Part shown: one piece after another, positions 1 through 4,903 of the stretch
Layout: every line of letters starts with the position of its first letter
Position numbering within the stretch: position 1 is the first letter of the stretch
Source of the DNA: Nocardioides sp.
Lineage (GTDB): Bacteria > Actinomycetota > Actinomycetes > Propionibacteriales > Nocardioidaceae
Length of the DNA: 5,580 bases
Assembly (NCBI GenBank): GCA_023252065.1
Contig: JAHEXO010000183.1
Location: 1-5,580, forward strand
Direction: 5' to 3'
Made by a program: the position numbers and the translations under genes
The notes under the pieces: generated by a model
The model's database searches: none
What the model was told of the DNA's origin: nothing
What the model saw: only the letters and a program-made list of their open reading frames with translations

Positions 1-6
1 CGGCAC
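1..6 (-). CDS. Possible first two codons of a divergent gene running off the left edge
   Basis: On the minus strand a GTG (6 to 4) followed by CCG (3 to 1) sits exactly six bases after a TAGGCT hexamer, the same geometry seen at the xseA and yciO starts in this window. Related actinobacteria carry glpX (class II fructose-1,6-bisphosphatase) divergent from the DUF4245 gene, so glpX would be the first candidate. Only two codons (Met-Pro) are visible, so the identity comes from gene order recalled from other genomes and not from sequence. Confidence 0.3.
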
Positions 7-12
7 TTCGGC

Positions 13-22
13 AGCCTAGGGT
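13..22. promoter_or_regulatory. Overlapping divergent -10 hexamers
   Basis: The bases AGCCTAGGGT hold two TANNNT-type -10 hexamers on opposite strands around a CCTAGG palindrome. TAGGGT (17-22, +) would drive the DUF4245 gene with a leader of roughly 60 nt. TAGGCT (18 to 13, -) would drive a leaderless GTG gene at position 6. The -35 region of the plus-strand promoter lies outside the window, and no convincing TTGACA-like box is seen for the minus one. The prediction rests on the hexamers and the distance to the start codon. Confidence 0.4.
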
Positions 23-76
23 GCCGGTCCCCCTGGCCGACGGTCGGTGAGGGCCCGCCTGTGAGGATGGCGCCGT

Positions 77-84
77 GAGGAGGG
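77..84 (+). promoter_or_regulatory. Ribosome binding site for the ATG at 89
   Basis: GAGGAGGG is a near-perfect Shine-Dalgarno sequence ending four bases before the ATG at 89-91. It is the only good ribosome binding site near the DUF4245 gene. It points to 89, not 131, as the ancestral start, although the frame from 89 meets a TAG at 119-121. Confidence 0.7.
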
Positions 85-88
85 CACC

Positions 89-121
89 ATGAGCGAGCAG
101 CCGGGGCGCTACCAGCGGTAG
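89..121 (+). pseudogene. N-terminal segment of the DUF4245 gene cut off by an in-frame TAG
   Basis: From ATG 89 the reading frame gives MSEQPGRYQR, then TAG at 119-121, then Pro-Ser-Gly, and then continues in the same frame into the 131-649 ORF. The excellent ribosome binding site and the exact phase show that this was the native N-terminus. DUF4245 proteins of relatives, as I remember them, have a short polar segment like this with a Ser or Thr near the stop position, and TCG to TAG is one base change. As it stands it reads as a 10-codon leader peptide ending nine bases before ATG 131. Possible explanations are a real nonsense mutation, amber readthrough, reinitiation at 131, or a base-call error. 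Confidence 0.6.
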
Positions 122-130
122 CCTTCCGGC

Positions 131-649
131 ATGGTCGGTGCGTTGATCGTGACGCTGCTGGTGATCCTCGCGTTCGTCGCGTTCCGCGCCTGCAACCGGG
201 CGGACCTCAACGTCCAGCCCGACCACGTCGACTACCTCGCCCAGGTCGGCTACGCCCAGCGCGCCGGGACCGAGCTGGTCTATCCGGCCTCGCTGCCCGC
301 GGGCTGGTACGCCACGAAGCTCGATCTTTCCCTCGGGAAGCTGCCCGAGCTCTCGCTCTCGATGCTCACCGGCAGCGGACACGACGCCCAGTACGCCGGG
401 TTCGTGCAGTCGCCCGCCCCTGTCGCCGAGTTGTTGACCACCTACGTCGATCCGGCACCGACGTCAGGCCGGCCGGTGACGCTGCCGAGCGGGTTGGTCC
501 GGCACTGGCAGACCTGGACCGACAGCGGCGGCGACACCGCCCTCGTCGCCCGCTGGCACCGGTCGTCGCTGATGGTCTTCGGGGGTGCCTCCCTCGAGCA
601 GCTCGAGCAAGTCGCAGGGGCGCTCACCACGCGATCGCTGGCGAGCTGA
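131..649 (+). CDS. DUF4245 family membrane-anchored protein
   Basis: This 172-residue protein has one N-terminal hydrophobic segment (about residues 2-20, VGALIVTLLVILAFVAF) followed by a polar, probably extracytoplasmic domain. The segment looks like an uncleaved signal anchor. The domain contains the VYPASLPAGWYAT stretch (about 50-62), a QYAGFVQS stretch (about 86-93), and a W-Q-T-W segment near residue 126. These features match the actinobacterial DUF4245 family, whose function is unknown. The ATG at 131 has no Shine-Dalgarno sequence. The natural start appears to be ATG 89, interrupted at codon 11 by TAG, so if the stop is real the protein depends on reinitiation or readthrough. Its stop codon lies in the first of three 13-bp tandem repeats, and the gene converges on xseB. 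A defective gene is a real possibility. Confidence 0.75.
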   Translation: MVGALIVTLLVILAFVAFRACNRADLNVQPDHVDYLAQVGYAQRAGTELVYPASLPAGWYATKLDLSLGKLPELSLSMLTGSGHDAQYAGFVQSPAPVAELLTTYVDPAPTSGRPVTLPSGLVRHWQTWTDSGGDTALVARWHRSSLMVFGGASLEQLEQVAGALTTRSLAS

Positions 650-680
650 TCCGTCGAGCTGATCCGGCGAGCTGATGCGG
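642..680 (+). repeat. Three tandem copies of a 13-bp unit
   Basis: CGAGCTGATCCGT (642-654), CGAGCTGATCCGG (655-667) and CGAGCTGATGCGG (668-680) lie end to end, with a decayed start of a fourth copy (CGATGCTG) after 680. The first copy carries the TGA stop of the DUF4245 gene (647-649). Because 13 is not a multiple of three, the TGAs at 647, 660 and 673 fall in all three plus-strand frames. Replication slippage at the gene end is the likely origin. Confidence 0.85.
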
Positions 681-699
681 CGATGCTGGGTGGTGGGCT

Positions 700-728
700 G
701 CTTGACGCGGACGTCGGCGCGATCAAGC
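700..728. terminator. Hairpin between the convergent DUF4245 and xseB genes
   Basis: GCTTGA (700-705) pairs with TCAAGC (723-728), and inside it CGCG (706-709) pairs with CGCG (718-721). This makes a ten-base-pair stem with one bulged base (722) and an eight-base loop. The xseB stop codon (complement of 723-725) lies in the stem. No T tract follows on either strand, so it would be a U-less, actinobacterial-style terminator or an mRNA 3'-end stabiliser. It could serve both convergent genes. Confidence 0.5.
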
Positions 729-956
729 CTGGTCCGCCCCGTCGCCGTCGATGGCGGCATCGAGCCGGGCGCGGGCACCGTCGAGCCACTCCTGGCAGAG
801 GGTTGCCAACTTCTCGCCGCGCTCCCAGAGGGCGAGGCTCTCCTCCAAGGTGGTGCCCCCGGCCTCGAGCGCCCGGACGACCTCGACCAGCTCGGCGCGC
901 GCCTCCTCGTAGCCGGGCCTCGGCTCGGCCTCTGCGGCTCTCGTCTGCTCAGCCAT
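723..956 (-). CDS. xseB: Exodeoxyribonuclease VII small subunit
   Basis: XseB is the helical, non-catalytic subunit of exonuclease VII, several copies of which bind each XseA chain in the cytoplasm. At 77 residues the length is normal for the family. After a charged, probably flexible N-terminus (1-14), the ExoVII_S core runs from about 15 to 68. It starts at GYEEARAEL and contains the family signature around [19 protein letters not shown] (30-48), in which the second helix follows a Gly-Gly turn. The tail (70-77) is acidic. The start is the only ATG in the frame and has GAGGAGG six bases upstream. The gene overlaps the end of xseA by eight bases (ATGGCTGA), which indicates an operon with coupled translation. 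I see no missing core element. Confidence 0.93.
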   Translation of the reverse strand: MAEQTRAAEAEPRPGYEEARAELVEVVRALEAGGTTLEESLALWERGEKLATLCQEWLDGARARLDAAIDGDGADQA

Positions 957-2199
957 CGTGGTCCTCCTCGGTGAGGGCGGGGTCGGCCTCGACGCCCGTG
1001 GTGGTGGCCAGCACTCGGCCGTCGGCGACGCGAATGGTCAAGGGATCACCGGAGCGGGCGCCGACGACCGAGGCCAGCACGGCGCCGTCGGCGCTCTGGA
1101 CGACGGCGTAGCCCCGGCGCAGTGTCTCGAGCGGGGACAGGGCCCGGGCCCGGGCGCGCTGATGGGTGACGTCGTCGAGGGCGCGGGCCAGCCGATGGTC
1201 GAGCACCCGGCGGCCGCGGTCGCGCAGGTCGGTGACCTCGACCTCGCGGGCATCGAGGAGGGTGCGCGGGTCGGCCAGCACGGGGCGCGCGCGGAGGTCG
1301 GCCAGGGCCTGGCTCTCGCGCTCGACGAGCCGGCGGATCAGGGTGCGGACGCGGTCGCGGGCCCACGCCACTCCCTTGGCCTCCTCGGCGACGTCGGGGA
1401 CGAGGTGCTTGGCGGCGTCGGTGGGGGTCGAGGCGCGGACGTCGGCGACCAGGTCGAGGAGGGGAGTGTCGGGCTCGTGGCCTATCGCGGAGACGACCGG
1501 CGTGCGGGTGCCGGCCACCGCGCGGACCAGAGCCTCGTCGCTGAAGGGCAGCAGGTCTTCGACGGAGCCGCCGCCACGAGCCACGACGATCACGTCGACC
1601 ACCGGATCTCGGTCGAGGCGGGCGAGCGCGTCGATCACCTCGGTGGCCGCCCGCGTGCCCTGCATCGCGGCGTACGCCGTCGCGAAGGTCACGCTGGGCC
1701 AGCGCCGTCGCGCGTTCTCCACGACGTCGCGCTCGGCGGCGGAGCCGGGAGCCGTCACCAGGCCGACCCGCCGGGGGAGGAACGGCAGCGGCTTCTTCAG
1801 GGCCGGCTCGAACAGACCCTCCGCCGCGAGGAGCTGACGCCGGCGCTCGAGGCGGGCGAGCAGCTCACCGAGGCCGACCATCCGGATCTCGCGGGCGACG
1901 AGCGAGAGCGAGCCGCGGTTGGGGTAGTAGTCGGGCTTGGCGTGGATCACCACGCTGGCGCCCTCGACCAGCGGCGGGTTGAGGCTGTCGAACAGGGTGC
2001 GCGCGCAGGTCACCGGCACCGAGATGTCGGCGGCCGAGTCGCGCATCGTCATGAACACGGTGCCGACACCCGGTCTGCGGCTGATCTGGGTCATCTGCCC
2101 CTCGACCCACACGGCCCCGAGCCGACCGACCCACTGGGAGATGGCCAGAGCGATCTGCCGGACCGGCGCGGGCGCGGTCGGTGAGGTCTCCAGGGCCAT
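949..2199 (-). CDS. xseA: Exodeoxyribonuclease VII large (catalytic) subunit
   Basis: XseA degrades single-stranded DNA from both ends to oligonucleotides in mismatch repair and DNA damage processing, together with XseB. The 416 residues are close to the family norm. An N-terminal OB-fold (about 15-107, with [10 protein letters not shown] at 30-39) is followed by the catalytic domain (about 130-370). Its conserved blocks are [17 protein letters not shown] (144-160), [15 protein letters not shown] (205-219), [20 protein letters not shown] (237-256) and LRRGYAVV (360-367). D158, R208, H241 and D244 align with residues reported as essential in the E. coli enzyme (D155, R205, H238, D241, from memory). 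Residues 270-350 form the long Arg-rich helical region that binds XseB. ATG 2199 is chosen because a TAGGGT hexamer lies six bases upstream and there is no Shine-Dalgarno sequence, which suggests a leaderless mRNA. Confidence 0.95.
   Translation of the reverse strand: MALETSPTAPAPVRQIALAISQWVGRLGAVWVEGQMTQISRRPGVGTVFMTMRDSAADISVPVTCARTLFDSLNPPLVEGASVVIHAKPDYYPNRGSLSLVAREIRMVGLGELLARLERRRQLLAAEGLFEPALKKPLPFLPRRVGLVTAPGSAAERDVVENARRRWPSVTFATAYAAMQGTRAATEVIDALARLDRDPVVDVIVVARGGGSVEDLLPFSDEALVRAVAGTRTPVVSAIGHEPDTPLLDLVADVRASTPTDAAKHLVPDVAEEAKGVAWARDRVRTLIRRLVERESQALADLRARPVLADPRTLLDAREVEVTDLRDRGRRVLDHRLARALDDVTHQRARARALSPLETLRRGYAVVQSADGAVLASVVGARSGDPLTIRVADGRVLATTTGVEADPALTEEDHDG
963..969 (-). 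promoter_or_regulatory. Ribosome binding site of xseB inside the end of xseA
   Basis: On the minus strand GAGGAGG lies six bases before the xseB ATG (956). It sits inside the last codons of xseA, so xseB can be translated from the xseA transcript both by its own site and by coupling through the overlap. Confidence 0.75.
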
Positions 2200-2205
2200 G
2201 CGGTG

Positions 2206-2211
2206 ACCCTA
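2206..2211 (-). promoter_or_regulatory. -10 element of the leaderless xseA promoter
   Basis: Minus-strand TAGGGT is followed by the six bases CACCGC and then ATG (2199). This TANNNT-6-ATG spacing places the transcription start at or next to the start codon, as in many leaderless actinobacterial genes. No Shine-Dalgarno sequence is present, and no clear -35 box is found 16-18 bp upstream. Confidence 0.6.
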
Positions 2212-2234
2212 GAGGAGCCCACCCCCGCGGTCCG

Positions 2235-2240
2235 TAGACT
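2235..2240 (+). promoter_or_regulatory. -10 element of the leaderless ispH promoter
   Basis: TAGACT is followed by seven bases (CCAGGGC) and ATG 2248. The geometry predicts a transcript beginning at or next to the ATG. It lies 23 bp from the oppositely oriented xseA hexamer, so the two promoters share a 48-bp intergenic region and their polymerases would probably compete. No recognisable -35 box is seen. Confidence 0.6.
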
Positions 2241-2247
2241 CCAGGGC

Positions 2248-3225
2248 ATGAGCGTCGATCTGGGAATGCCGGTCAAGGGCGTGCGGCTGGCCGCACCCCG
2301 CGGCTACTGCGCCGGGGTCGACCGGGCGGTGATCACCGTCGAGAAGGCGCTGGACCTCTACGGCGCTCCGGTCTACGTCCGCAAGCAGATCGTGCACAAC
2401 AAGCACGTCGTCTCCGACCTCGAGTCGCGCGGCGCCGTCTTCGTCGAGGAGCTCGACGAGGTGCCCGAGGGCGCGACCGTCGTCTTCTCCGCCCACGGCG
2501 TCTCGCCGGTGGTGCACGAGCAGGCCCAGGCTCGCGGGCTGAAGACCATCGACGCCACCTGCCCGCTGGTCACCAAGGTGCACCACGAGGCGAAGCGCTT
2601 CGCCGGCGACGACTACGACATCCTCCTGATCGGCCACGCCGGCCACGAGGAGGTCGAGGGCACGTCGGGCGAGGCGCCCGAGCACATCCAGCTGGTGCAG
2701 GGACCGGCCGACGTGGCGAGCATCGTCGTCCGCGACCCGGCCAAGGTCGCCTGGCTCTCGCAGACCACGCTGTCGGTCGACGAGACCCTCGAGACCGTGG
2801 ATGCGATCCGGGCTCGGTTCCCCGAGCTCCTCGACCCGCCCAGTGACGACATCTGCTACGCCACCCAGAACCGGCAGCTCGCAGTCAAGGACATCGCCCA
2901 CGACGCCGACCTGGTCATCGTGGTCGGCTCGGCCAACTCGTCGAACTCCGTGCGCCTCGCCGAGGTCGCCCTGGAGGCCGGCGCCAAGGCGGCCCACCGG
3001 GTCGACGACGCCAGCGAGATCGACGACGCCTGGCTGCAGGGGGTCTCGACGGTCAGCGTCACCTCGGGTGCGAGCGTGCCCGAGGCACTGGTCGACGGTG
3101 TGCTCGCCTACCTCACCGAGCGCGGCTACCCCGACGCCCAAGCGGTGCACAGCGCCGAGGAGTCCCTGATCTTCGCGTTGCCGCCCGAGCTACGCCGCGA
3201 CCTGCGAGCAGCGGCCAAGAGCTGA
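2248..3225 (+). CDS. ispH: 4-hydroxy-3-methylbut-2-enyl diphosphate reductase
   Basis: IspH (LytB) is the [4Fe-4S] enzyme that converts HMBPP to IPP and DMAPP in the last step of the MEP pathway. The 325-residue product has the three cluster cysteines: C21 in [11 protein letters not shown]105 in [11 protein letters not shown] and C203 in ICYATQNRQ. It also has the substrate-binding residues H50 (IVHNKH), H83 (SAHGVSP), H133 and E135 (GHEEVEGT), T173 (SQTTLS) and the SSNS motif (231-234). All three repeats of the trefoil fold are therefore complete. A GTG at 2203 extends the frame by 15 codons but runs through both the xseA and ispH -10 hexamers. ATG 2248 matches the leaderless promoter and gives a normal N-terminus, and ATG 2266 is a weaker alternative. 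The gene is divergent from xseA and convergent with the GtrA-like gene. Confidence 0.96.
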   Translation: MSVDLGMPVKGVRLAAPRGYCAGVDRAVITVEKALDLYGAPVYVRKQIVHNKHVVSDLESRGAVFVEELDEVPEGATVVFSAHGVSPVVHEQAQARGLKTIDATCPLVTKVHHEAKRFAGDDYDILLIGHAGHEEVEGTSGEAPEHIQLVQGPADVASIVVRDPAKVAWLSQTTLSVDETLETVDAIRARFPELLDPPSDDICYATQNRQLAVKDIAHDADLVIVVGSANSSNSVRLAEVALEAGAKAAHRVDDASEIDDAWLQGVSTVSVTSGASVPEALVDGVLAYLTERGYPDAQAVHSAEESLIFALPPELRRDLRAAAKS

Positions 3226-3241
3226 CCCTGCTCGAGGTGGT

Positions 3242-3258
3242 CGCCGCCTCCGGCGGCG
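3242..3258. terminator. GC-rich hairpin between ispH and the GtrA-like gene
   Basis: CGCCGCC (3242-3248) pairs perfectly with GGCGGCG (3252-3258) around a TCC loop, giving a seven-bp all-GC stem. It lies 17 bases after the ispH stop and 15 bases after the stop of the convergent GtrA-like gene. It has no T tract on either strand, so it would be a bidirectional U-less terminator. A second inverted repeat, CACGACC/GGTCGTG, spans 3274-3297 inside the end of the GtrA-like gene. Confidence 0.5.
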
Positions 3259-3272
3259 GTCTCGCCGGTCGG

Positions 3273-3725
3273 TCACGACCTCGCAGGCTCGGTCGTGCTC
3301 CGGCTCGACTCTCGCGCGCTCACGCTGACTGCGCCCCCGGCGGAGTCAGCGGCGCGCTCGGGCCACACGACGTACCGGTAGAGCAGGAAGTTCGCGACGA
3401 CGCTGCCGCCGAGGGCGAGCACCTTCGCCCCCATCAGCGGTACGCCGGTCACGCTCTGCGCCACGACCATCACGACGGGTTGCAGCACCCACATCGTCAT
3501 CGCGTTGGAGCCCACGAAGAGCAGCGCCTGACGCAGGGTCAGCCGCTCGGCACCGAACGTGTGGCGACCGTTGGCCAGGAAGCTGAACGTCATCCCGGCC
3601 GACGTCGAGACGAGGTTGGCCAGCACCACGCCGAGCGGCGCGTGGAGCACCCAGAAGAGGACGACGTCGATCGCGGTGTTGCACGCGCCGACGGCGAGGA
3701 ACCGGACCACGGTGCGCCACCTCAT
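3273..3725 (-). CDS. GtrA-like family membrane protein
   Basis: This 150-residue integral membrane protein has four predicted transmembrane segments at about 6-27, 32-52, 66-90 and 100-117. The GtrA (PF04138) pattern is clear. It begins with RFLAVGACNTAIDVVLF (8-24), the segment FSFLANGRHTF (47-57) ends the first half, and ANFLLYRYVVW (111-121) mirrors it in the second half. Family members are thought to help translocate undecaprenyl-phosphate-linked sugars for envelope glycosylation, usually beside a glycosyltransferase. None is visible here, so the substrate is unknown. The last 28 residues form a Ser/Arg/Glu-rich, probably disordered cytoplasmic tail. The ATG at 3725 has no evident Shine-Dalgarno sequence and there is no in-frame start nearby upstream. 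The gene is divergent from the yciO-like gene across 82 bp. Confidence 0.85.
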   Translation of the reverse strand: MRWRTVVRFLAVGACNTAIDVVLFWVLHAPLGVVLANLVSTSAGMTFSFLANGRHTFGAERLTLRQALLFVGSNAMTMWVLQPVVMVVAQSVTGVPLMGAKVLALGGSVVANFLLYRYVVWPERAADSAGGAVSVSARESSRSTTEPARS

Positions 3726-3755
3726 GGTCCACAGGTACGCCGGGGGGCTGCGGCG

Positions 3756-3787
3756 GCGCTGCGAGGGACCTGTGAGCGCGCTGCGAG
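3756..3787 (+). repeat. Pair of 10-bp direct repeats upstream of the yciO-like gene
   Basis: GCGCTGCGAG occurs at 3756-3765 and again at 3778-3787. The starts are 22 bp apart, about two turns of the helix, and the second copy ends eight bases before the TAGAAT -10 element. Same-face spacing over the -35 region suggests a possible regulator site for yciO or the divergent GtrA-like gene. Chance repetition in GC-rich DNA is also possible. Confidence 0.35.
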
Positions 3788-3795
3788 ACCGTCCC

Positions 3796-3801
3796 TAGAA
3801 T
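3796..3801 (+). promoter_or_regulatory. -10 element of the leaderless yciO-like promoter
   Basis: TAGAAT is followed by CACCGC and then GTG 3808, with no Shine-Dalgarno sequence. The six-base spacer is identical to the one between -10 and ATG of xseA. This decides GTG 3808 as the start and predicts a leaderless mRNA. Confidence 0.65.
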
Positions 3802-3807
3802 CACCGC

Positions 3808-4434
3808 GTGGCCCGTTTCGTCGACCTGCACCCCGACAACCCGCAGCCGCGACTGGTCCAGCAGATCGTCGCGGCGGTCCGCGACGAGGACGCCCTGATC
3901 GCCTACCCCACCGACTCCGGCTACGCCCTCGGCACCCGGATGGGCAACCGCGACGGTCGCGACCGGATCCTCACGATCCGCGGCCTCGACGACAAGCACC
4001 ACTTCACGTTGATGTGCTCCGACTTCGCCCAGCTCGGACAGTTCGCCCAGATCTCCAACAGCGTCTTCCGCGCCATCCGCGCGGCGACACCGGGGCCCTA
4101 CACGTTCATCCTGCCCGCGACCGGTGAGGTGCCGCGGCGGCTCCTGCACCCCAAGAAGCGCACGGTCGGCGTGCGGATCCCCGACCATGTCGTGTGCCAG
4201 GCCCTGCTGACCGAGCTCGGCGAGCCCCTCGTGACCAGCTCTCTGATCCTGCCGGGCGAGACCGAGCCGCGCGGCCTCGGCTGGGAGATCAAGGAGGAGC
4301 TCGACCACGCGGTCGACATCGTGGTCGAGGCGGGGGAGACCCTGGCCGAGCCGACGACGGTCGTGGACTGGTCGGAGGGCTACCCCGAGATCGTGCGGCT
4401 CGGCGCCGGCGACCCTGCGCGGTTCGAGGAGTGA
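3808..4434 (+). CDS. yciO: YciO-like protein of the Sua5/YciO/YrdC family
   Basis: The 208-residue protein is a single YrdC-fold domain. It resembles E. coli YciO along most of its length, with shared blocks HPDNPQ-RL (8-16), YPTDSGYALG (33-42), HFTLMC (65-70), TPG-YTFILPAT (94-105), EVPRRLL (107-113) and QALL--LGEP (131-140). YrdC/Sua5 makes threonylcarbamoyl-AMP for the tRNA t6A modification. YciO relatives are often annotated that way, but here the KxR motif reads K63-H-H and the SxN motif reads S-S-L (144-146), so I would not assign t6A synthesis. The Sua5 C-terminal domain is absent. The acidic C-terminus follows TTVVDWSEG (183-191), a family-typical strand. The GTG start is set by the leaderless promoter. 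The gene converges on the DUF6542 gene. Confidence 0.88.
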   Translation: MARFVDLHPDNPQPRLVQQIVAAVRDEDALIAYPTDSGYALGTRMGNRDGRDRILTIRGLDDKHHFTLMCSDFAQLGQFAQISNSVFRAIRAATPGPYTFILPATGEVPRRLLHPKKRTVGVRIPDHVVCQALLTELGEPLVTSSLILPGETEPRGLGWEIKEELDHAVDIVVEAGETLAEPTTVVDWSEGYPEIVRLGAGDPARFEE

Positions 4435-4441
4435 CCCGCGG

Positions 4442-4469
4442 CCGGGCCCGCCGATGCTAGTGGGCCCGG
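4442..4469. terminator. Strong bidirectional hairpin between the yciO-like and DUF6542 genes
   Basis: CCGGGCCC (4442-4449) pairs without mismatch with GGGCCCGG (4462-4469) around a 12-base loop. It starts eight bases after the yciO stop, and the DUF6542 stop codon (complement of 4457-4459) lies in the loop, so both convergent transcripts would fold it at their 3' ends. There is no T tract. It is the longest perfect inverted repeat noted in the window. Confidence 0.6.
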
Positions 4470-4903
4470 GCGGCGTGCTGCCGCGCGAGGAGCGTCAGCA
4501 GGCACACGGCGTACCCGGCGAAGAGGGCGAGGCTGTGGTGGGCCAGGCCGGTGACGACCGCCTGGACGGTGCTGTCGTTAGCGGCGGCGATGACCTTGGG
4601 CCCGTTGAGGGCGACGATCACCATCGTGCCGGCCATCAGCAGCGGCGGCAGCACCCCGACGGTGAAGAAGTCGCGCGGGCGCACCAGCAGCGCGGCGCCG
4701 AGGCAGACCAGGATGAAGCAGAGGTCGAAGAACAGTCCCAGGCGACCGACGAACGCCGTCTCGGCGGCCGCGGCGGTGAGGACCACGGCGGTGGCGAGCG
4801 CGGCGACCTCGCCACCGGGGGTGTTGCCTTCCCACCACTGCCGCTCTGGAGCCGCCTGGGCGGACATGCCCGTGGGAGAGACCCGCGCTCGCGCCTGGCT
4901 CAC
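4457..4903 (-). CDS. DUF6542 domain-containing membrane protein
   Basis: The 148-residue protein begins with a polar, cytoplasm-facing stretch (1-30) containing an RQWWEGNTPGGE segment. Four hydrophobic helices follow, at about 33-51, 56-74, 80-100 and 117-141. The core GRLGLFFDLCFILVCLGAAL (53-72) followed by LVRPRDFFTVGVLPPLL (73-89) resembles the actinobacterial DUF6542 family, of unknown function. That family's M. tuberculosis member (Rv1111c, from memory) also lies beside ispH. The GTG start at 4903 overlaps the rmuC stop as GTGA, indicating coupled translation. ATG 4867 (residue 13) is an alternative start but lacks a ribosome binding site. Operon membership with rmuC suggests co-expression and not necessarily shared function. 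Confidence 0.78.
   Translation of the reverse strand: MSQARARVSPTGMSAQAAPERQWWEGNTPGGEVAALATAVVLTAAAAETAFVGRLGLFFDLCFILVCLGAALLVRPRDFFTVGVLPPLLMAGTMVIVALNGPKVIAAANDSTVQAVVTGLAHHSLALFAGYAVCLLTLLARQHAARAH

Noticed and set aside
958..2184. Long plus-strand ORF of 408 codons opposite xseA
   Set aside because: It mirrors xseA on the other strand. Its product is low-complexity Gly/Ala/Asp/Arg-rich with no recognisable domain, as expected for the antisense of a high-GC gene.
2203..2247. Upstream GTG start for ispH
   Set aside because: The extension contains both -10 hexamers, has no Shine-Dalgarno sequence, and adds residues unlike the family N-terminus.
2209..3150. Minus-strand ORF of 313 codons opposite ispH
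   Set aside because: It is an antisense shadow of a clearly real ispH, has no family features, and no ribosome site was found.
3732..3737. Minus-strand TACCTG six bases before the GtrA-like ATG as a leaderless -10
   Set aside because: The spacing is right, but the final T of TANNNT, the most conserved position, is missing, so it was not listed as a promoter.
3237..4127. Plus-strand ORF of 296 codons across the GtrA-like and yciO region
   Set aside because: It covers a real minus-strand membrane protein and then a wrong frame of yciO. The product is Arg/Pro/His-rich without domains.
3346..4308. Minus-strand ORF of 320 codons opposite yciO and out of frame with the GtrA-like gene
   Set aside because: It conflicts with two well-supported genes and has shadow-like composition.
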